A stretch of 64,000 bases of DNA, taken from assembly GCA_030674155.1 (NCBI GenBank), contig CM060342.1, positions 20,777,163-20,841,162 on the forward strand. The letters are read 5' to 3'. A model generated the notes under the pieces. That model was given only the letters and a program-made list of their open reading frames with translations, was not told where the DNA came from and made no database searches. The DNA comes from Stramonita haemastoma. Its lineage: Eukaryota; Mollusca; Gastropoda; Neogastropoda; Muricidae. The translations under genes were made by a program, and so were the position numbers. Below, piece after piece: positions 11,299 through 23,404 of this stretch (position 1 is the first letter of the stretch; each line of letters begins with the position of its first letter).

Positions 11299-11794
11299 TT
11301 TCATTTAACATCTCATCACAGTCTGTGATTTTAGATGGAAACAGAATTTGGTTTGGTTGTGTTTTTTAAAATTTTTGTCATTTTGGTCAAACATCAAAAG
11401 TCATTATTTTAATCAGTTCCTTTTTGTATGATGATATGCGTTGTTGTTTTTTAAATGTAGGCATGTAGAAAAAAATTTTGTTCCTAGAGTTCCGAGGTTC
11501 ACCAGTGGTGAGATTTTTGCATATGCAACCGTTTTTAACCACCATGAAGGTAGTGGCCACATTGCATCATCAGCTAGGGACGGAGTCTATACCAGACACA
11601 TGTTATCCGTTCCTACCAGCATGAAATGGCCTCCTACTCTTCTGAAAGGAGGAATAAAATGCCCTCAGTTTATAGTCTCATCTGAAGGACTTTAGGGGGA
11701 GCAGAATCAGTACTAATGTTAACTCCAGGGTAAAATCCCCTAAAACAGGCACCTCCATGATGGCTAAATCCTTAGTTAAAAAAAAAATTCTTTT

Positions 11795-12150
11795 GTAATG
11801 AAGATAATGGAATAAGCACATATGTGCTTTTTTACATCCAGTCCCTGTGTGTATGCAGCTTTGTTAATTTTGTCATCTGTTCCCACCAGCACACAATAGC
11901 CTACCCTTTCGAAAAGTGAACATGATTTAATGTGTGCGCAAGATGTTCTGTGTGCGTTCGCACATAGGGCCTTGGTTTATAGTCTCATCCAAAGGACTTT
12001 TTGGGGGAATGGAGTCTGCACTGATGTTATCTCCAGGGGGAAAATCCCCTTGAACGGGATTCAAACCTAGGTCATCAGATTGCGAGCACAATGTTCTAAC
12101 CACTAGGCTATCCTGTTCCGGTAGGCTAACCACTAGGCTATCCCAAACCT
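11795..12150 (-). repeat. tRNA-SINE copy with duplicated A-box segment
   Basis: The body runs from GATAATGGAATAAGCAC to a minus-strand head with B box (reverse of GGGATTCAAACCTAGG) and A box (reverse of CTAACCACTAGGCTATCC). The A-box segment is repeated directly (12097-12114 and 12125-12142). The copy sits between the two PPM1-like exon d copies. Confidence 0.75.
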
Positions 12151-12252
12151 CCAACCTCTATTGACTTGGTTAGAAAGGAGGGGTTGGACTTAACAGGATC
12201 AAAAATACATACATGTATATAATCTGTCGTTGTTGTTGTTTGACAATTTCAG

Positions 12253-12349
12253 GATGAGAGGAGACGTATTGAGGAGCTGGGAGGATTTGTGACCAATGCC
12301 TTTGGGGTTTGGTGCGTCAATGGCAGCGTCACTGTGTCTCGGGCAATAG
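12253..12349 (+). CDS. PPM1-like exon d, copy 2 (WCVNG form)
   Basis: Same length, acceptor and donor as copy 1. It differs at four bases: three silent and one that changes the Arg of WRVNG to Cys (CGC to TGC). Both copies leave the same phase, so they could be alternative exons; including both in tandem (97 + 97 nt) would break the frame. Confidence 0.65.
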
Positions 12350-12412
12350 GTTAGTTGGTGTCCTTGGATTTCTTCCCCCCCCTTTTCTTTCCCCCAGTTT
12401 TATGGGAAGGTA

Positions 12413-12492
<80 letters not shown>

Positions 12493-12769
12493 GTTTATTT
12501 ATCATTTTATATATTCTTTTATATTGAGGATAATAGAATAAGCACTCATGTGCTTTTTTACATCCAGTCCCCATGTTTGTGTTTTATTTTCTATTTTATT
12601 TATTTTATTATTATTATTATTTTTTTAAAAAATTTTTACTCTATTTTATTTTATTCATTTTTATCAAGGATAATGGAATAAGCACTCATTTGCTTTTTTT
12701 CATCCAGTCCCCATATGTATGCAGTTTTGTAAAAAAAAAATAAAAAAATTGTGGTTTGTGTGTGTGTGT

Positions 12770-12849
<80 letters not shown>

Positions 12850-13034
12850 TTTTATTTAACATCTCATCACAATGTGATTTTAGATGGAAACAGAGTTTGG
12901 TTTGGTTGTATTTTTTAAATTTTTGTCATTTTGGTCAAATATCAAAAGTCATTATTTTAATCAATTCCTTTTTGTATGATGATATGCGTTGTTTTTTTTA
13001 ATGTAGCTATGAAGAAAAAAAATTTGTTCCTCAG

Positions 13035-13450
13035 CTAGAGGTCCAAGGTATTACTAATGGTGAGATTTTTGCATATGTAACTGTTCTCCCCCCTCCCCCC
13101 CTTACCATTTAGGTAGCTGCATTCTGACTTTGGAGATGGTGTTTGATCACAACACCTGTGTGTATATGGTTTTGAAATGATATGATCTGTTCTTATGGGT
13201 ACAAAATGGCCTACTCTTCCAAAAAGCAGAATGCATTTTTAATGTGTGTGCAAGAAGAAATCTTGACATTTAGAAAAACATTCGCACATGGGGCCTCAGT
13301 TTACAGCCTCATCTGAAGGACTTTGACTTCCAGGTTGATTTTTTTTCCCATCAAAACTGGGAAGAAAGGGTGAGGCTGGGAATCAAACCCAGAACCTAGC
13401 AGTTAATTTGTTTGACAAGTGAATGTCCATCCTGTCACCTTCCTTCTTGG
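13035..13450 (-). repeat. SINE with second type of tRNA-like head
   Basis: The body (AAAATGGCCTACTCTTCCAA, CGCACATGGGGCCTCAG, CTCATCTGAAGGACTTT) is that of the main SINE family, but the minus-strand head differs: GGTGACAGGATGG and later GGGTTTGATTCCCAGCC. Similar copies lie at 19985-20390 and 57500-57812. Confidence 0.65.
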
Positions 13451-13885
13451 AAATAAAATCTGAGAAAAAATATTTTAAAATGTTTGAAAAGTATCAATAT
13501 CAATCTATGGAAAAAAAAACAACACCAGTTTGAGAAGAACACACTGTATACAACATGTATTGAGATGTAATGACAGAGTAAAACAATGCTAAATAGATTC
13601 AGCCACACAGGACAATGACTGTGTCTTTTTTCAAGTGAGTGTCTTAACTGTCCTGCCACCTTACCTCTTGGAAAGAAAATCTAAGAACTAAAATAAAATA
13701 AAAAATGTTTAAAATGTTTGAAAAGTATTGATCTTCGAAAGAAGAAAAATGTTTGAGAAAAACAGTTTGTGTTCAGATGTAATGACAGAGTAAAACAATG
13801 CAGAATATATAAAAAAAAGCAACAACCAAAAAACCAATGCGGAATAGATTGACCCCCACAGCTCAATGCGGGTGTCTGTTTTCAG

Positions 13886-14148
13886 GGGACATCCAGGAGA
13901 AACCCTTCCTGTGCAGCGTCGGGCGGCGCGGGCGGCGCTTCGTCGGTGGACCCTGCCGGTCTTTCCACATGGACACTGACAGAAGTGTCGCACAGTGGGC
14001 ACGCTTTCACATAGGTCCTCCGCTCGCCACGACGCGACACAATGACGTCTGGCTGGCTTTTTTGAATCATCTTTATTTTTTCAAGGGTAACAGAGTAAGC
14101 ATTTACATACTTTTTTTTCGTCCGGCTCTTGCCCTGATTAGGGAATAG
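13886..14148 (+). CDS. PPM1-like last recognised exon, similarity lost after GDIQEKPF
   Basis: The acceptor TCTGTTTTCAG and phase complete the Gly of SRAIG, giving GDIQEKPFLCSVGRRGRR. Beyond about residue 9 the frame is Arg/Gly/Cys-rich and does not resemble PP2C enzymes; it stops at 14146-14148 inside a repeat tail (13-bp TTGCCCTGATTAG block also found inverted near 54390). A truncated or broken C-terminus is the simplest reading. Confidence 0.45.
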
Positions 14149-15450
14149 AAAAAGAAAAAAGGAGACCCTACCAAAATAGGAGAAAAGCCCAAAGCAAAGA
14201 TTAAACAGAAAGCAACAAAAAGGAAAAACAACATCACCATCACCAAGAATAAAAATTCAACCTATGATTATAAAAAGGAGATAAGTATACATTCAACATA
14301 TGTATAATCTCCAACGAGCACATGCATACTTATTTAAGACAAAAGAGATAGATATGTATTCAACAAACAAAATCCCAAACCGACATTCATGTCAGGAGAT
14401 ACACTGGTTATAATTAAATCAAGTAAATTAAAATTGAGAAGTGACAGCAGAGAAAAGAGCAGCCCGAACAAAGAAAAGATGCATGTTAAAACATGACGAA
14501 CCTTTCTTACTTTAAAAGAATATTATGACCCCCCTCCCACCCAACAAAACAAAACAAAAAAATATATATATATATATTTAAAGAAACAACAAACAAAAAA
14601 AACAAAAAACAAACAAAAACAACACCAAAACGCCCCTATAAAAAATAAAAAAAAAAACGACCCCCCACCCCACCCCGAAAAAAACTAACATCAAACAAAC
14701 ATTTGATCAACCACATTATAATGTTACGCCCAAAATGACATTTTGCAAGTCGTGTTTAGGAACAAGAGTTTAAAGTGTTCAAAAAGGCGTATCATTTCAT
14801 AATCAAAAACTTTTCTATCTAATGATAAGTTTAGGATATAATGTATAAAAGTGGAAAATAGGTAGGGAGATGAAAGAGAGAGAGAGAGAGTGTGCATCTT
14901 ATGTGTTGCATTCTCAGCAAAATATGCTGATCAACAAAATCTGGGGGGACGAGGAGGCGAGGCAGCCATGTTTCTGGGCCTTCTCCTCCTCCTCCTCCTC
15001 ACGAAACAAACAAAAAAAAATGCAGACCAGGGCTTTTTTCTTGGCCTAAAGAGCAGGCCATTGTGTGCCGGTAGGAGCAGATGACAAATTTTTTTTTTTT
15101 TAAACCAGCATGCACACAGGTGTCATGTTTAGACACCATCCTTGAGGGGAAAAAAAATAATGGGTAGGCCCTGCACTTGTGGCGACGTGCTGTCCCCAGG
15201 GAGAGCAGCCTGAATTTCACACAGAGAAATCTGCTGTGACATAAAGTGGTATAAAAATAAATAAAAATAGACAGGCAGACAGACAAGACACAGGCAGGAG
15301 GAGCCTTGGATCTGTGTCTCTTCACAGGCAGCATGTGACAGGGACCAGGCCACCAGCACTGAAACAAAAACCAAAAAAATCATTTCCACACAGTCAGTCA
15401 TCTTGGTTAATTGAGGGGAAGAGAGAGGGAGAGTTGGGGCTATTCCACAG
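14149..15450. other. Non-coding, A-rich, with SINE fragments
   Basis: Contains A-rich low-complexity sequence (about 14500-14680) and a + strand SINE fragment at about 15045-15150 (GGCCATTGTGTGCCGGTAGG). No gene was seen. Confidence 0.5.
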
Positions 15451-15459
15451 TTGCAGCTG

Positions 15460-16860
15460 CACTACTCTACAGTTGAAACCTGTTTGGCAGTACTCCAATC
15501 TTGGGGACTGGATGTAAAATGAAAGATTTTGCCACATTTGAAGCCAGGTTGGCTGTACTCCACAGTTGAAGCCAGTTTGGCAGTACTCCACAATTGAAAC
15601 CCAGTTTGGCAGTACTCTACAGTTAAACCAGTTTGGTCATACTCTACAGTTGAACCAAGTTGGCCATACACCACTGTTGAACAAGGGTCATAAAGAACCA
15701 GGTTGGTAGTTAAAAAGTGGTTGGCCATAGTCCACCCTTGAACCAGGTTGGTAGTAAAAAATTGGTTGGCCATCTCCACAGTTTCTAGGTTGGCCATACT
15801 CCACCACTTCAACCAGGTTGGTAGTAAAAATTCGGGCTGGCCATACTCCACCACTTAAACCAAGTTGGTAGTAAAAAAAATTGGTTGGCCCTACTCCACA
15901 GTTACACCAGGTTGACCATACTCCACAGTTCCCAGGTTGGCCATACTCCACCACTTGAACCAGGTTGGTAGTAAAAAATAGGGCTGGCCATACTCCACCA
16001 CTGTTGAACCAAGTTGGTAGTAAAAAATTGGGTTGGCCCTACTCCACAGTTAAACCAGGTTGACCATACTCCACAGTTCCCAGGTTGGCCATACTCCACC
16101 ACTGTTAAACCAGGTTGGTAGTAAAAAAATTGGGCTGGCCATACTCCACCAGTGCTGAACCAAATTGGTAGTAAAAAATCTGGTTGGCCCTACTCCACAG
16201 TTAAACCAGGTTAACCATACTCCACAGTTCCCAGGTTGGCCATACTCCACCACTGTAAAACCAGGTTGGTAGTAAAAAATTGGCTGGCCATACTCCACCA
16301 GTGCTAAACCAAGTTGGTAGTAAAAAAGCGGGTTGGCCCTACTCCACAGTTCCCAGGTTGGCCATACTCCACCACTGTTAAACCGGTTGGTAGTAAAAAA
16401 AAATTGGGCTGGCCCTACTCCACAGTTAAACCAGGTTGACCATACTCCACAGTTCCCAGGTTGGCCATACTCCACCACTGTTAAATCAGGTTGGTAGTAA
16501 AAAATTGGGCTGGCCATACTCCACCACTGTTGAACCAAGTTGGTAGTAAAAAATCGGGTTGGCCCTACTCCACAGTTGAACCAGGTTGACCATACTCCAC
16601 AGTTCCCAGGTTGGCCATACTCCACCACTGTAAAACCAGGTTGGTAGTAAAAAATCTGGCTGGCCATATTCCACAGTTTAACAAGTTTGGCCATACTCCA
16701 CTGTTGAACCAAGTTGGCAATACTCCACTATTGAACCAGGTTGGTCATAAAAAGCAATTTGGCCATACTCCACCTTGAAACTGGTTGGCCATACTCCACA
16801 GTTGAAACTGGTTGGTGATAAGAAAATGGTTGGCCATACTCCACTGTTAATTTTTGTACT
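15460..16860. repeat. Minisatellite with ~50-bp monomers and ~150-bp higher-order unit
   Basis: The block CCATACTCCACCACT recurs at 15794, 15841, 15941, 15988, 16089, 16139, 16240 and 16288, with spacing alternating ~48 and ~100 bp. The missing third position is a related monomer (CCATACTCCACAGTTCCCAGG). Monomers carry GGTTGGTAGTAAAAAAT. The minus strand stays open for up to 220 codons of Trp/Tyr/Gly-rich repeats, which I take as a by-product. Confidence 0.9.
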
Positions 16861-19400
16861 GTTTGATGTCTATTTTGGCTGCTGATGCTGTGTGTGTGTG
16901 TGTGGGTTTGTGTGTGTGTGTTCAGTTTACTGGTGGGTGGTTTTTTTGTTTGTTTTATTTAAGTTTTTTGTTTATGTATGCTGAAGTGTTATAGAAATGT
17001 TCATGTTCAAGATGAAGATGGTGATGTCAGGTTGTTTTCTGTATTTGTTACAAACTATTTCTGATGCTGATACTGCTCTGATCTGTGATTTTTAGTGGAA
17101 AGTATGAAATGCATATCTCTGGTTATTATATTATGTTTTCAGTCAGATTCAAAATAGATTTTTATTGGACTGCAACATATAAAATTAGCTCATACTTCAA
17201 CTGGGTTTCTTTTTAAATTAAAAAAATACATTTTCTGTAACTCTCTGTCTCTCTGTCTCTCTCTCTCTCTGTCTCTCTCTCCCTCTCTTTCTTTCTTTCT
17301 CTAATGGTCTGGTTGCCAATTGATATTTGAGGCATGCTACCTCAGGTACAGGAGAGGACGATCTGTGTTTATCTGAAGGCATGAAGATGCAGATCAGTGT
17401 GTGTCGCATTCTTTTCAGTTTCAAACACTTCACAGCTTGGCTACTAGGTGAGATGGACTTGATGTTATATGATGTAACAGTTTGTTTTTCAGTAACATCT
17501 TGTGCAGAAGAAGAGGAAGCTTTTGGAATGTCTTGAAATAACCTACCAATTTTTCATTGTGGGTTTGGTTTTTGGGGGGGTTTGATAGGTCAGTTTGGGG
17601 GGTGTTTTTATTGGTTGTTTTTTTTCCTTCAATTATTTGTTTTATTTCATCATCCATGATGTGAGTGATGTCTTTTTTTTTTTTTTTGGGGGGGGGGTCT
17701 TTATCAGCATGTGAGACTGCAACAATAATGCAAGTTAAAGTACTTAATCTATCACCTAAAAAAGAAATATATATCATATATATTTACTAAAGAAAGGGTT
17801 TTTTGTGTTTGCTGTTTCATTTTCTTCCTTGTGTCACTGATTCACCTAGCCATGTGTGAATAGATCATGATAATGTTTAAAACAAAATGAAACAAAAGCT
17901 TGTCAATTACCAACAGCAACGAAAAAAAGACATTTTTTTGTGATTGTAAACCATCAGTGGATCATAAATCGTGTTCCAGTAGTCTTTCATATTCTTACCT
18001 GGCATATTTGTAATCCTGAAGAAATACATGCTTTGTAAGGTAGGATATTATGTTAAAAACAACAAAAGCAACAACAAGCAAAACAAAAACAATAAAAGAT
18101 GTGTTGTGAAATGTGTGTGGAGATTGAAGCCAAGAGTGTGTGTTTGTGGTGTATGCCAATTGATCTGCCAACCCCTACAATTTTTTTGTATCCTTACGAA
18201 ATATGGACTACAAATATAGTGATAGTCACATTTTGAAGGGGGGGGGGGGGGTTTAGAAGAAAAAGAAGGGGGGGGGGGGGAACTCAAAGAGAAGGGAAAA
18301 AAGAAAGAAAATGAAAACATTCTGTTGATAATAGAAATATGTTTGTTTTTGTCCATGTTTTTTAGTTCCTAGGCTAGAACTCTAACTCTTTCATTCCCCA
18401 ATTTACACTTGCTATTGCTTCCCTTTATTCCCAGCTTCCTCTTGTCTGTTTCTTCCCTTCATTCCCGGATTTACAGACCAAAACACTTAGCATAATGGGG
18501 TACTTACTTTACAGACTTACGGCAGTAGCCCATATTATATGAACCAAAGAATGTCATATATCATTGTGTAGGAAATTGATGTGAGATGGTGTTGGTGACC
18601 ATGTTGACACTTCACAGTAACATGACAGGTGACACAGGTGTAAAACAGGTAAGTTGACAGTAAAAAAACAGGTATGCCATCATGCACTCCATGCAGATCA
18701 GTATTTTTCTAGCCAGTTGTATGTTTCGTGCTTGTACTCACCAACTGATGCCTCATGTACATCCCCTTGCATTGTTTATGTGAATACTCCATGAGAACTG
18801 TCTCCATTGTCACCATGATTGTCCCCAACACATCAACAGTTTATTCTCTTTTTTGTAGACTGTGTATGACTACCACACACCAATAAAGAGAGCAAGCTCC
18901 ACACTATTTTGCACACTTTTTATATACAGATAGTATTTACATGTTCTCTAATTACATATGTCTGCCCTTCTGTCCAAGTATCACATGATATGTCACACAC
19001 AGGTGACACATGTATAATACACCTTGATCAGAATCCGAATTCTCTCCACCTTCCATTTTCACAGCCAAGAAATAAGCCACATCTTCACACACACTCTTAC
19101 ACTCATTCTAAAACCAACTAATTTCTCAAGCGACTACTTTCTCACGAGTGGGGGGGGGGGGGTAGAGAGGGGGGGTGAGAGCTGGAAGACCAATGCTGGA
19201 ACTGCATTCCATTCACAGCAACTACTACATAGACTGGGTATAGTGGCTGAAGGGGCAAGATGCTGACAGGTCAAGATTAATGAGGGAGGGGGGGGGAGGG
19301 GAGGAGGAAGGGAGGCTGCCCAGCCTGGAATTTCTTACATAAACAAAGACCCGTTAGTGGCTGACAACTGATAAGCAACTAACGGGAAGAACAGAGCGCT
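16861..19400. other. Gene-poor intergenic DNA
   Basis: Holds short CT and GT arrays, poly-G runs near 18237-18280 and 19148-19175, and A/T-rich sequence. No conserved ORF, RNA gene or well-formed repeat was recognised. Confidence 0.5.
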
Positions 19401-19410
19401 CCCTGCTGAG

Positions 19411-19530
19411 CCCGGTTTACCGGGCTGTGGGAAGGAAGGGTGTTTGTTAGTGGAGACCGGTATACCGGGCGCTGGGAAGGAAAGGAAGAAAAGTCTGCAG
19501 ACCGGTAAACCGGGCTGTGGGAATGAAAGA
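19411..19530. repeat. Three spaced CCGGTTTACCGG-type palindromes
   Basis: Three short palindromes (CCCGGTTTACCGGGC, ACCGGTATACCGGGC, ACCGGTAAACCGGGC), each followed by a purine-rich stretch of the form GCTGTGGGAA(G/T)GAA, recur about 45 bp apart. The repeated palindrome plus shared flank suggests a small tandem array able to form hairpins. Confidence 0.7.
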
Positions 19531-19984
19531 ACTAAGGTTCAGTAATGGTGAGATTTTGCACATGCGACTGTTTTTACCCACCATCAAGGTTGCGGCGTTC
19601 CAACACAGTGCTAGGAGAGAGGAACCTTCTTCTTTGTTGAACACTTTGACCACAACTTTTATCTGTCATATCAACAAAAGTGTGCTGCACAGCTGTTAAG
19701 TGCCTGGCAAGTCAGGCCAAGTGCATCCAAATTTGGCATGGGAGAAAATTGGGATCTTTTAAGTATTTCTGGGGGGGAAGGGGGGAAAGCCAGAAGTGTG
19801 GACCAAGAAAACAGAAACAATGAGAGGGATCGAAAAGAGGAAATTCCTAGCACAGAATTTCCAGAAGGTGGGAATGCTATCTATACCGACAACCAGACTC
19901 CCAGCATCCCCTGTGGGGGAAGACGGGTATTGAAAAAAGGGTGATGGGGGAGAAGTAAGGGTATTGTTTTTTTTTCACCCCATT

Positions 19985-20390
19985 CATTGGCTAGAAATCC
20001 GAGGTTCTCCAGTATTGAGATTTTTGCATATGTGACCATTTTTTTCCCACCATTTAGGTAAACGCATTCTGACTTTGAGGTGGGTGTCTAAAGACAACAC
20101 CTATGTGATTGCTGTTTTTGTTTTTTGGCATCCGTTCCTACCGCCACACAATGGCCTACCCTTCCAAAAGGCAGAACTGGTTTTTGATGTGTGCGCAAGA
20201 TGTTCTGCATGCATTTCCACATGGGGCCTCAGTTTTTAGTCTTCTGCAAAGGACTGTAACATTCAGTTCAATTTTTAAAATATTTTTTATCAAACTGTGA
20301 AGAAAGGGTGAGGCTGGGAATTGAACCCAAAACTTCACGGTCTACTTGTTGGCAGGCAAACATCTTAACCATCCTGCCACCTTCTGTCTT
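19985..20390 (-). repeat. SINE with second type of tRNA-like head
   Basis: Same architecture as 13035-13450. The minus-strand head reads AAGGTGGCAGGATGGTTAAG then GGGTTCAATTCCCAGCC, giving A-box- and B-box-like blocks. A (TA)n array follows at 20395-20455. Confidence 0.7.
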
Positions 20391-20400
20391 TATTGATATA

Positions 20401-20455
<55 letters not shown>

Positions 20456-20674
20456 CTAAGGATAATGGAATATACACTTGTGCTTTTTTACATCCTGTCT
20501 CTGTGTGCATGCGATTTTGTCATCCGTTCCCACCAGCACAAATGGCCTACTCTTCCGTAACCCGGAACGGGTTTTAATATGTGTACAAGATGCTCTGCAT
20601 GTGTTCGCATAAGGGACCTTGGTATTTAGTCTGATTTGAAGGTCTTAAAAAAGATAATGTTATGAACTATAAAT

Positions 20675-21537
20675 CAGGGGTGGGAATTGTCCACGGAAAC
20701 CAATTTTACGAGTTTTTGGAATCTATTTCCGCGGGAAAAAATTTCGGTCCGCGGAAAAAAAATCGTGGGAGCAAAAATATTGTGTGCTGCGGCGTAGGCC
20801 TACTGTTAAAGCGCCTAAGCTAAACGGGAATCGTTTGCAAACTGTGTCTGCCCACTGAAGGTCCGGTGATAAATGTTGCCGAACGCACAACGCAGTCATT
20901 GAAAGCAGTACCAGAATTGACCTATTCAGTGTTGATTCTAGGGTGGGCTTTTGCCGGAATCGCGTTTTTTTCAACTTTGCAGCAAAATAATCTGACCAGT
21001 GCGCACTAGGCAAATGGACGCAAAACCGTGGACAGCGCGTATTTGAACAGTGCGTCATTGCAACTGTCCTTTATAGGGCTGCATGTGGTGGTCATTACCT
21101 TGTTACCCACGGAACTGGCAAGATTCACAGATTAGCACCGCAATCCACAATGCAGCCAGCTGGTCTGACGTCATTTTCCTATTCGTTTACGTCATTACGT
21201 TATTTTCCAAGAAGCCTTGAACTCCTAACACAAGTGACGTCATTGTGACAGATCTATTGAGTAGATCTATAGCAGAAGCCATGACCCAGCAGAGAGCTGG
21301 TAGACCAAAAAGTGTTTTTTAAGAAAGGTTTTCCAGATCTGGCTTGACAAGTAGCCGGGGCTTCAGAACAGTGATGATGGCATATGACATTGGCTGTGTA
21401 TAAAAAAAAAAATGGAAAGAACAATGCCTTCACTAAAGGACTTCTAACATCACACAAAAAGATGGTGATCACCAGGAGGCTGTACAAAATGAAATTCTTC
21501 AGAAAGAGGTCGATCAGTTAACACACACACACACACA

Positions 21538-21596
<59 letters not shown>

Positions 21597-21701
21597 GGTG
21601 GGACGGGGCAAGACTTATATTGGCTTTCACTTGTCTTGTCATCTAGATCTAGATAATATACATCTCTCTCTTTCCAATTCTGACAGTGGAAAAACAAATT
21701 G

Positions 21702-21740
<39 letters not shown>

Positions 21741-21954
21741 CTATGGGAGGAAAAATAACAAGACTAATATTGGATTTCACATCTTTTTTCATCTAGATCT
21801 AGATGTCTCTCCAACTCAGAAAGTGGGCGTACAAAATTGACTTTGACCCCCCCCCCCCCCCTCCTCTCCCCTCTCTCTCTTCTCTCTCACACACACTGAC
21901 ATGGAAACAGTCACACATTGACACACACAACACAACAACACAACACACACATAC

Positions 21955-21998
<44 letters not shown>

Positions 21999-22028
21999 CA
22001 CACACACGCGCACACACATGCACACACA

Positions 22029-22059
<31 letters not shown>

Positions 22060-22313
22060 CACAGAGTTTTTCATTCCACACATCACACTCTTTCCTCAGT
22101 GCAATGTGAAAACCAGGAGGGTATCAGGTTTCATGAAAGGGATGGACCAGCAGCTGTAGGCCTAAGACAGAGATGAAGAGGGATGGTAGGAAGAGGGAGG
22201 GGTGGGGGGGGGGGGGGGGGGGCTTTCACTTGCAGTGTTTAGGGTCAGGGAGCAATGTTTAGATAACAATGGGCAGGCCAACCAGCCTCCCCTTTCTTTT
22301 TCCAGGAAGAGTC

Positions 22314-22395
<82 letters not shown>

Positions 22396-22433
22396 AACAC
22401 AACACAACACAACACAAACAACAAACACAACAC

Positions 22434-22481
<48 letters not shown>

Positions 22482-22986
22482 TCTCTCTGTGTGTCTCTCT
22501 CTGTCTCTCTCTTGTCTCTGTCTCTCTCTCATTTTCTCCACATCTCCCTGTCTCTTACACACACAGACACACACACACACCTCTCCCCTCCCCCCACCCC
22601 TCTTTCTTTCTCTCTCTGTTTCTCTATGTGTGTCTGCCCTTTCTTTCTCTTTCTTCCTCTATCTGCATTAGTGCACATTTGTCTAAAAATATACTCATTC
22701 TTGCTTTGTGATTACTTGGGTGTAGAACCTCCTTTAGATTGAAAAAATGACAGAAAAAGTCATACTTGGAGAGCTTATTTTAGGGCAGAAATTGCTTAGT
22801 ATCAGGAACTGAAATTAGTTCAAGGAGAGGCCCTTAAACAGGCTAGAATTGTTGAAAAACCCTCAGCTTCAGGGGGCGTTGCCCCCTGACCCCCACAAGG
22901 GGCTCTGCCCTTGACCCCGCCAGGGGGCAATGCCCCTGGACCCCCCACTTTTCAGAGTTTTTGGACTGAGTCAATTCCCACCCCCG
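20675..22986. mobile_element. Candidate non-autonomous hAT-like element (~2.3 kb)
   Basis: The left end CAGGGGTGGGAATTG (20675) is matched inverted by the right end CAATTCCCACCCCCG (22972-22986). Both sides share ATAAAT directly outside the termini, suggesting an imperfect target duplication. CAGGG-type ends are typical of hAT elements. A G/C-rich block of nested GGGGGC...GCCCCC palindromes (22860-22950) lies just inside the right end. No transposase was found; the interior is largely (CT)n and (CA)n with an internal duplicate around TCATCTAGATCTAGAT (21640 and 21790). Confidence 0.5.
21518..22630. repeat. Dense (CT)n and (CA)n arrays
   Basis: Microsatellite blocks at about 21518-21592, 21703-21740, 21943-22060, 22316-22385 and 22437-22480, all inside the candidate hAT-like element. 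ORFs across them are His-Thr or Cys-Val repeats and are not genes. Confidence 0.9.
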
Positions 22987-23404
22987 ATAAATACAGACAC
23001 GAAATGCACACTTACACCAATATGCACAAATTTACATACACACTAATACATAAACATACATACACAAAAACACTTGCCACAAAACACACACACACACAAA
23101 ACTGCAAAATGCATGCCAGATTAGCATAGACAGAAAGAGGATAGGTTTTCTGTAGTCAATATCTTTGGGGTTGCATTAAAACTGTCAAAGACTTTCGTCA
23201 CAAAACACCCTCACACCGTACTAAAAACTCTTTCTTTAATCGCCACAAACAAATTCATCATAAATGTATGAAATACATTATAGAACCACAGAATAATACA
23301 CACTTCAATCTCAAGTAATTGTATTGCAACTAAACTTGATTTTCATCCAAAACATTTTCTTTTCTCAGCGGGAGATTTAGCTGGTGTTTAGAAAGAGCAA
23401 GCCG

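Larger units (their letters stand above)
10500..13020 (+). repeat. Segmental tandem duplication containing PPM1-like exon d
   Basis: Block 10500-11500 is repeated at 12240-13020. Shared parts are the exon with its acceptor, the intron start GTTAGTTGGTGTCC, a (GT)n tract, and a unique block starting at the conserved TTTAACATCTCATCACA near 11298 and 12850. Spacing is ~1.74 kb for the exons and ~1.55 kb for the later block; the difference lies in microsatellites and SINE sequence. Confidence 0.85.
6356..14148 (+). pseudogene. PP2C-type Ser/Thr phosphatase, PPM1E/PPM1F-like, incomplete gene copy
   Basis: Five separate exons align in order to PPM1E/PPM1F (POPX/CaMK phosphatase) proteins, metal-dependent phosphatases that dephosphorylate CaM kinases and PAK. 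The metal- and phosphate-site motif RRCMEDRH is in exon 6900-7108. The second motif reads VFDGLAG in exon 8865-9053, where the family has FDGH; that His is the proposed general acid in PP2C-alpha. The motif [14 protein letters not shown] is in exon 10517-10613. Between 9054 and 10516 I find no exon for the ~60-residue GTT/GDS region, and after GDIQEKPF at 13886 the similarity stops, so the C-terminal metal-binding part (normally DGFFD) is missing. One exon is duplicated (12253-12349). I infer a decayed or partial copy; an assembly collapse or a diverged live gene cannot be excluded. Upstream exons are not identified. Confidence 0.6.

Noticed and set aside
15462..16712. Minus-strand Trp/Tyr/Gly-rich repeat proteins up to 220 residues
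   Set aside because: Open only because the 50-bp minisatellite happens to lack stops in that frame; no start context, splice sites or known domain.
15460..16860. CRISPR-like array
   Set aside because: Repeats are adjacent diverged monomers without unique spacers, in an animal genome with introns.
20723..21058. 111-residue minus-strand ORF inside the hAT-like element
   Set aside because: No recognisable domain or catalytic motif of a transposase; isolated and without context.
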